Source: CAMBDR01 sp046597185
Lineage (GTDB): Bacteria > Pseudomonadota > Gammaproteobacteria > Burkholderiales > Burkholderiaceae_D
NCBI GenBank assembly: GCA_046597185.1
Contig: JBKJLF010000889.1
Span: 1-10,510 of the forward strand
Length of the DNA stretch: 10,510 nt
Direction of reading: 5' to 3'
Every line of letters begins with the position of its first letter. The stretch's first letter is position 1. Positions 6,919 through 10,510 of the stretch are shown piece after piece. The notes beneath the pieces are model-generated. The model made no database searches, was not told the origin of the DNA, and worked only from the letters and a program-made list of their open reading frames with translations. Position numbers and translations under genes: made by a program.

Positions 6919-7635
6919 ATGGCAAAGCTTTCGATCATCAGCCACTATTACAACCACCCGCAAATGGTGCAAAACCAGATCGCGTACTGGGAATCCCTGC
7001 CCGAGAGCATCCTGTCGCAGGTCGAATTCGTTTTGGTGGACGACTGTTCCGAACAAACCCCGGTGCTTGCGCCCACCAAACTCAACCTCAAGCTATTTCG
7101 CATCATTACCGACGTGCCATGGAATCAGGCTGGCGCGCGCAATCTGGGGGCCTTCCACGCCAGCGGCGAATGGGCGCTGTATTTTGACATTGACCAGAAA
7201 TTTTTCGTCCAGCCGCTGGCTGCCATCCTGTACAACCTTGACCGTCTGGACCCGATGGTAATGTACTACATGCGCATCAAGGATTTGATCGACACCACGG
7301 CCAACAAGCCCTTGTCGAACCATCCCAACACCTTCCTGGTCAACCTTGCCAAGTTCAAACAGCATGCGATGTACGACGAGGATTTCGCCGGCCATTACGG
7401 CTACGAAGACCTGTACATGCCGCAGGTGTGGGAAAAAAATGGCGGCAAGCGGGTCTTGTTTAACGAGACCGATTTTTTCGAGGACATGGGCTTTGGCACC
7501 AATAACCTGAACCGCGACTTGTCGCGCAATCTGGCATTGGCGCACCAGAAAATGGCCGCCGGGATAAAAAATTCGCCCGGCATATTACGTTTTGAATGGG
7601 AGAGCATTGACCTTACCCATGGCTACGGTTTGTAA
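6919..7635 (+). CDS. GT2-like (GT-A fold) glycosyltransferase
   Basis: This 238-residue protein begins with the GT-A pattern LSIISHYYN (4-12) and VLVDDCSEQTP (39-48), followed by WNQAGARNLGAFHASGEWAL (68-87) and YFDID (88-92), where Asp90/Asp92 would be the DXD-type metal/nucleotide site. GHYGYEDLYMPQVW (158-171) resembles the acceptor-side GYEDxD motif of GT2 and GT7C-type enzymes. The length is that of a single catalytic domain with no membrane segment, so it probably acts in the cytoplasm, moving a sugar from a nucleotide donor. An AAGG ribosome site lies seven bases before the ATG. As third gene of the operon with the OGT fusion and the methyltransferase, it may extend the glycan. Donor and acceptor cannot be read from the sequence. 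Confidence 0.85.
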   Translation: MAKLSIISHYYNHPQMVQNQIAYWESLPESILSQVEFVLVDDCSEQTPVLAPTKLNLKLFRIITDVPWNQAGARNLGAFHASGEWALYFDIDQKFFVQPLAAILYNLDRLDPMVMYYMRIKDLIDTTANKPLSNHPNTFLVNLAKFKQHAMYDEDFAGHYGYEDLYMPQVWEKNGGKRVLFNETDFFEDMGFGTNNLNRDLSRNLALAHQKMAAGIKNSPGILRFEWESIDLTHGYGL

Positions 7636-7636
7636 T

Positions 7637-7655
7637 AGGCGCACAATGCCTTTTT
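7637..7655 (+). terminator. Weak terminator-like hairpin after the glycosyltransferase operon
   Basis: AGGC (7637-7640) and GCCT (7648-7651) can pair around a seven-base loop and run into five Ts (7651-7655), directly after the stop codon. The four-base stem is short for an intrinsic terminator, so efficiency is doubtful. Confidence 0.3.
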
Positions 7656-7675
7656 ACAGTAACAATTACCATTTA

Positions 7676-7713
7676 GGTCAGGCCAAAGGCGGTGGGGCCT
7701 GGGCTTGATAGCC
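7676..7713 (+). promoter_or_regulatory. Structured leader upstream of the solute-binding protein gene
   Basis: CAGGCC (7679-7684) pairs with GGCCTG (7696-7701), and directly after it GGCT (7702-7705) pairs with AGCC (7710-7713). Further on, GATCA and TGATC (from about 7729 to 7744) can also pair. No known riboswitch consensus was recognised. No convincing sigma70 promoter was found between 7636 and 7790, so the message start is uncertain. Confidence 0.3.
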
Positions 7714-7762
7714 TGTTCCGCTGCCCCGATCAGATGGGGTTGATCGCTAGCCGGGAGCCTGG

Positions 7763-7780
7763 TCAGGCAAGCTTGACTGA
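7763..7780. promoter_or_regulatory. Operator-like 18-bp dyad before the solute-binding protein gene
   Basis: TCAGGCAAGCTTGACTGA is symmetric at eight of nine position pairs around its centre (7771/7772). It ends ten bases before the AGGAG ribosome site. An overlapping palindrome GCCTG-GT-CAGGC lies at 7757-7768. Repressor-type operators often look like this, but no regulator gene is in the window to pair it with. Confidence 0.4.
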
Positions 7781-7801
7781 AACACCGCACAGGAGATTGC
7801 C

Positions 7802-8722
7802 ATGAATTGGGTTACCCGGATGCGAAAACCACGCTGGCGCGCCGCGCTTGGCAGCCTGCATGCATTCTTGATTTTTGGCGCAATGATGGCGCTTTGCCAT
7901 GCCCGCTCGCTGGATGAAATCAAGAAAACCAAAGAACTGCGCATTTGCATTGCGCCAATACACCCCGCCTATGCCAGCGTCGCGCCTGCCACCTGCAAGG
8001 GGGAATGCAAGTTCACTGGCTCCGTGTTCGAAACCTCATCCGCGTTTGCCCAAAGCCTTGGCATGGGCGTTCAGGCCCGATTTTTCCACGTTGATTGGGA
8101 TGAACAATTTTTCAACCACAAAGGCAAGACCGAAAGGGACGCGGCTTACACGCCCGCTCTGCTGGCATCGGGAAAATGCGATTTCTACCCCAGCAACGTG
8201 ACCAAGAACGAATGGCGGCAAAAGAAACTTGATTTCGTTACACTCTTTCCGAGTCGTATGATGGTCATTGCATCCAAATCGATGAAAGCGCAGATCAAGG
8301 ATGTCACAGATCTGGCAGGAAAAACGGCGGCTATCGAAAAAGATACCTCTTATCAAACCTGGTTGCAAACACAAAACCAAACTGTTTGGGCCAGCAATCC
8401 GGTCAAATTGGCGATTTTGAGCACGCAAGAAAGTTTTGCTGCCATAGAGGCCGGAACGGCCGATTTCACGCTGGCAGATTCCGAGATCGCGATTTGGGCC
8501 GCACGCCATCAACTCAAGAACGCAAAACCCGCTTTCCCGCTCGGCCCGACCGATGAATTGGGCTGGGCCTTTCGCAAGCAAGACAAAGACCTTCAAGCCG
8601 CTGTCCAGGTCTTTTTCGACCAGCAGCGCAAAAATCCTGGCTCCGAATTTAACCAGATATGGCAACATCATTTCGGGCGCAGCCTGACCGAGTTTATTGC
8701 CCTGATGGTGCTGGTCAAATAA
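7802..8722 (+). CDS. Periplasmic solute-binding protein (SBP_bac_3-like)
   Basis: This 306-residue protein has a twin-basic N-terminus, a hydrophobic core (about 14-31) and a likely signal peptidase I site after LCHA (31-34), so it should be periplasmic. The mature part follows the amino-acid-binding family-3 pattern: LDEIKKTKELRICIAP (37-52), a first lobe ending in LLASGKCDFYPSNVTKNEWRQKKLDF (120-145), the hinge segment MMVIASKSM (153-161), DLAGKTAAIEKDTSYQTWL (170-188), AAIEAGTADFTLADSEIA (213-230) and GWAFRKQDKDLQ (254-265). Family members bind amino acids or small polar solutes for ABC uptake or as sensory inputs. Two cysteines (65 and 69) in an insert in the first lobe could form a disulfide. 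AGGAG lies six bases before the ATG. No permease or ATPase gene is adjacent, so it is an orphan here and the ligand is unknown. Confidence 0.85.
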   Translation: MNWVTRMRKPRWRAALGSLHAFLIFGAMMALCHARSLDEIKKTKELRICIAPIHPAYASVAPATCKGECKFTGSVFETSSAFAQSLGMGVQARFFHVDWDEQFFNHKGKTERDAAYTPALLASGKCDFYPSNVTKNEWRQKKLDFVTLFPSRMMVIASKSMKAQIKDVTDLAGKTAAIEKDTSYQTWLQTQNQTVWASNPVKLAILSTQESFAAIEAGTADFTLADSEIAIWAARHQLKNAKPAFPLGPTDELGWAFRKQDKDLQAAVQVFFDQQRKNPGSEFNQIWQHHFGRSLTEFIALMVLVK

Positions 8723-8796
8723 ATTGTCGTCCTGATTTACCGCTGCCGCAACGCCCCGAATTATGAAACAATTACAGAATCGCGTTTTTCCTGCGA

Positions 8797-8811
8797 GGGT
8801 GTTTTTCACCC
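8797..8811. repeat. Short perfect hairpin GGGTG-TTTTT-CACCC
   Basis: Five-base arms flank a five-T loop, 75 bases after the solute-binding protein stop. No T tract follows on either strand, so it is not a standard intrinsic terminator, though it could protect a 3' end. Confidence 0.4.
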
Positions 8812-8879
8812 AAAACCTGTGTTATTTCACGCTAACCAAACCCCGCCACCTGCGACTAGCCCACATCCCGTTGTAAAAA

Positions 8880-8926
8880 TGCGTATTCCCGCCTTATGTT
8901 CGTAAGCGTACAGAAGGGAATGCGCA
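8880..8926. repeat. Nested inverted repeat (REP-like or stem-loop element)
   Basis: Outer arms of 11 bases, TGCGTATTCCC (8880-8890) and GGGAATGCGCA (8916-8926), pair fully with one G-T wobble. Inside them, CTTAT (8893-8897) and GTAAG (8902-8906) pair, also with one wobble, around the loop GTTC. The compact cruciform-like form within a gene-free spacer resembles extragenic palindromic elements or a structured RNA. It is not followed by a T tract. Confidence 0.5.
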
Positions 8927-8945
8927 AAACAAGGATAACGGATGC

Positions 8946-8975
8946 TTGACGGAAAGTTGCATCAAAAAATTTAAT
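8946..8975 (+). promoter_or_regulatory. Sigma70-type promoter for the Ig-repeat lipoprotein gene
   Basis: TTGACG (8946-8951, five of six consensus bases) is followed after 18 bases by TTTAAT (8970-8975, five of six). The predicted start near 8982 gives a leader of about 160 bases before the ATG at 9141. It is the best promoter match in the window. Confidence 0.5.
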
Positions 8976-9097
8976 TCAAACTCCCTGTTTTAAATCTTTT
9001 TTGTGATCCTGCATGGCTAAATGTGCATGAAAGTCAATGAAATCGATAAAATCAAGTTACAAAAACCACAAAAGCAACAATAAAAATGACGGTAAGC

Positions 9098-9111
9098 CCG
9101 AAATTATTCGG
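9098..9111. repeat. Small hairpin in the lipoprotein leader
   Basis: CCGAA (9098-9102) and TTCGG (9107-9111) are perfect arms around ATTA, 20 bases before the GGAG ribosome site. In RNA it could influence translation; in DNA it could be a regulator site. Confidence 0.35.
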
Positions 9112-9140
9112 AGCCGCGATCCAAATCACTGGAGCATCAA

Positions 9141-10510
9141 ATGAAAAATATGCAACGCTACGCGAAACCACTTTGGTGGTTTTCAGCATTAATAATGACT
9201 GCACTGATGGCCGGCTGCGGCGGCGGTGACCAGGGACGGGGCGCAATTTTAGGCTTGCCCGCAGCAGATCTGGTGACGGTCGCAGTCACGCCCGCAACGA
9301 CCACCATTCCAAGCAATGGCATGCAACAATTCGTGGCAACAGCGACTTATTCCGACGGCACGTCGAGAAATGTGACCGCCTTATCGGTCTGGGCATCCGC
9401 CACGGCCACGGTTGCCACTGTCAATAGTAGCACTGGCGTGGCTGCTGGCGTGAGCGCAGGCACATCGGCCATCAGCGCCGGTTTTGGTGGCAAGACCGGT
9501 TCGGCGACCCTGACCGTCACCAACGGAACACTGTTGTCCATCGCAGTGACACCGGTTAATCCATCGGTTGCCATCGGCGGCATGCAGCAGTTGATTGCGA
9601 TGGGAACCTATTCCAACGGCACGACCAGCAACATTAGCGCGATTTCAACCTGGACATCAGCCACACCTGCTGTTGCCACCATCACCGCAGGCGCGCTTGC
9701 CACCGGGGTAACGGCCGGAACTTCAGTCATTACCGCGTCCTTGGGCAGCATCAGCGGCAACACAACGCTGACAGTCACGCCAGCGACCTTGTTATCGATT
9801 GCCATCACACCGATTAATCCACGCTTGCAAATTGCTGGCACGCAACAATTGACCGTCACGGCGACGTATTCAGACACCTCGACCGCGAATGTCACCGCCA
9901 TGACCACCTATACCTCAGCCACCCCGGCAGCCGTTACCGTCAACGCTACAACCGGTTTGACAACGGGCATCGCCGCTGGCTCTTCGTTAATTACTGGCAC
10001 ATTCAGCGGCAAAACCGCGACCACCACCGTTACTGTCAACGCGGCCGCATTATCGTCCATCGCCGTCACACCGGCAACTGCCACAGTGGCAATCTCTGGC
10101 ACACAAGCTTTTGTTGCAACCGGTAGCTACACGGATGGCACCACGGCTGTCATCACCAATTCGGTCACATGGTCGTCTGGCACCATTGCGGTGGCAACCG
10201 TTTTGCCAACCGGCATTGCCACTGGCTTGACCAGCGGCACTTCAATCATCACCGCAACCTCGGGTATCAATACCGGCAGCGCGACCTTGACCGTGTCGTC
10301 CGCCTTGACCTTAAGTTCAATTACTGTCACACCGCTCAATCCGAGCTCTTTGGTTGGTTCAAGCCGGCAATTTACGGCAACGGGTACTTACTCCGATGCT
10401 TCGACTGCCGACATCACCAATGCGGTCGTCTGGTCGTCAAGTTTGACCAGTGTGGCGACAATCCTGCCAAGCGGCAACGCAACGGCCATCGCGGCTGGCG
10501 TGACCAATAT
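9141..10510 (+). CDS. Lipoprotein with tandem bacterial Ig-like (BIG_2) domains, C-terminus beyond the window
   Basis: The frame is open from ATG 9141 (GGAG six bases upstream) to the window edge, giving 456 codons. Residues 1-25 are a lipoprotein signal with a charged N-terminus, a hydrophobic core (11-23) and MAG-Cys at 23-26, then a Gly-rich tether CGGGDQGRG (26-34). Methionine at position -3 of the lipobox is less usual than leucine. From residue 44 on, the protein is a string of about 86-residue domains, each opening with a LxSIAVTP-like strand, then a GTYSDGT-like segment, a W/YxS turn, a GVAAGTS-like loop and a final TLTV strand. This is the BIG_2 Ig-like pattern found in surface adhesins and exported stalk-like proteins. 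The protein is rich in Thr, Ala, Ser and Val with no cysteine after 26 in the visible part. It is likely anchored in the outer membrane; whether the end carries an adhesive or enzymatic domain cannot be seen. Confidence 0.88.
   Translation, partial: MKNMQRYAKPLWWFSALIMTALMAGCGGGDQGRGAILGLPAADLVTVAVTPATTTIPSNGMQQFVATATYSDGTSRNVTALSVWASATATVATVNSSTGVAAGVSAGTSAISAGFGGKTGSATLTVTNGTLLSIAVTPVNPSVAIGGMQQLIAMGTYSNGTTSNISAISTWTSATPAVATITAGALATGVTAGTSVITASLGSISGNTTLTVTPATLLSIAITPINPRLQIAGTQQLTVTATYSDTSTANVTAMTTYTSATPAAVTVNATTGLTTGIAAGSSLITGTFSGKTATTTVTVNAAALSSIAVTPATATVAISGTQAFVATGSYTDGTTAVITNSVTWSSGTIAVATVLPTGIATGLTSGTSIITATSGINTGSATLTVSSALTLSSITVTPLNPSSLVGSSRQFTATGTYSDASTADITNAVVWSSSLTSVATILPSGNATAIAAGVTN
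9270..10508 (+). repeat. Tandem BIG_2 repeats, four complete and one partial
   Basis: The coding repeats begin at about 9270, 9528, 9786, 10047 and 10305, a period of 258-261 bases (86-87 codons). Shared anchors are the opening SIAVTP or SITVTP strand, the GTYSDGT-like segment and the closing TLTV. The copies have clearly diverged at DNA level, so this is an old domain array rather than a recent duplication. The last copy is cut by the window edge. Confidence 0.85.

Larger units (their letters stand above)
8723..9140. other. Gene-free spacer of 418 bases
   Basis: No credible coding region or RNA gene was seen. It contains two inverted repeats, a good promoter for the following lipoprotein gene, and a leader of about 155 bases that is markedly A-rich. 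A 20-codon frame (9021-9083) rich in Lys and Gln has no ribosome site and is probably chance. No strong terminator follows the solute-binding protein gene. Confidence 0.5.

Noticed and set aside
7676..7790. Known riboswitch (cyclic-di-GMP or glycine type) before the binding protein gene
   Set aside because: The stems are there, but none of the conserved loop sequences of those classes could be found by eye.
8797..8811. Intrinsic terminator after the binding protein gene
   Set aside because: The hairpin has its Ts in the loop and is followed by A-rich sequence on the plus strand, so the required T tract is missing.
9021..9083. 20-codon Lys/Gln-rich frame in the lipoprotein leader
   Set aside because: No ribosome site, very short, and the base composition is simply A-rich leader sequence.
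9347..10339. Series of minus-strand Val/Ala-rich frames that resemble repeat proteins
   Set aside because: They are the mirror of the plus-strand Ig-like repeats, whose strand is fixed by a signal peptide, lipobox and ribosome site.

Overview
The window looks like chromosomal DNA of a Gram-negative proteobacterium, most likely a betaproteobacterium. The reasons are a GC content that appears to be in the mid-fifties by eye, a Sec signal peptide and a lipoprotein signal, a SPINDLY-type O-GlcNAc transferase with TPRs, and the style of the Ig-like surface repeats. No rRNA, tRNA, CRISPR array, transposase or integrase was seen, and the genus cannot be fixed from this sequence.

Left part (1-3004, minus strand): a tightly packed sugar-biosynthesis operon read right to left. 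It contains a NeuB/sialic-acid-synthase family enzyme, then a large thiamine-diphosphate enzyme of the acetolactate-synthase superfamily whose GTG follows the previous TAA with no gap, then the first seven codons of a third gene whose ATG overlaps the preceding TGA. This gene pair is typical of surface-glycan loci and suggests synthesis of an unusual keto-acid or branched sugar rather than amino-acid metabolism.

Middle part (3005-3510): a divergent, partly AT-rich control region with promoter-like elements, an inverted repeat and a doubtful 51-codon ORF. From 3511 to 7635, on the plus strand, three genes probably form one operon: a TPR plus O-GlcNAc-transferase protein that carries a second glycosyltransferase-like domain at its C-terminus, a small SAM-dependent methyltransferase, and a GT2-like glycosyltransferase. 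Together with the divergent operon they look like a protein or surface glycosylation island: one side makes a sugar, the other attaches, extends and possibly methylates it.

Right part: a structured leader with an operator-like dyad precedes an orphan periplasmic solute-binding protein (7802-8722). A 418-base gene-free spacer holds a nested inverted repeat and the best promoter in the window. A lipoprotein built of about 86-residue bacterial Ig-like (BIG_2) repeats starts at 9141 and runs off the right edge. Minus-strand open frames across that gene are artefacts of its repeats.
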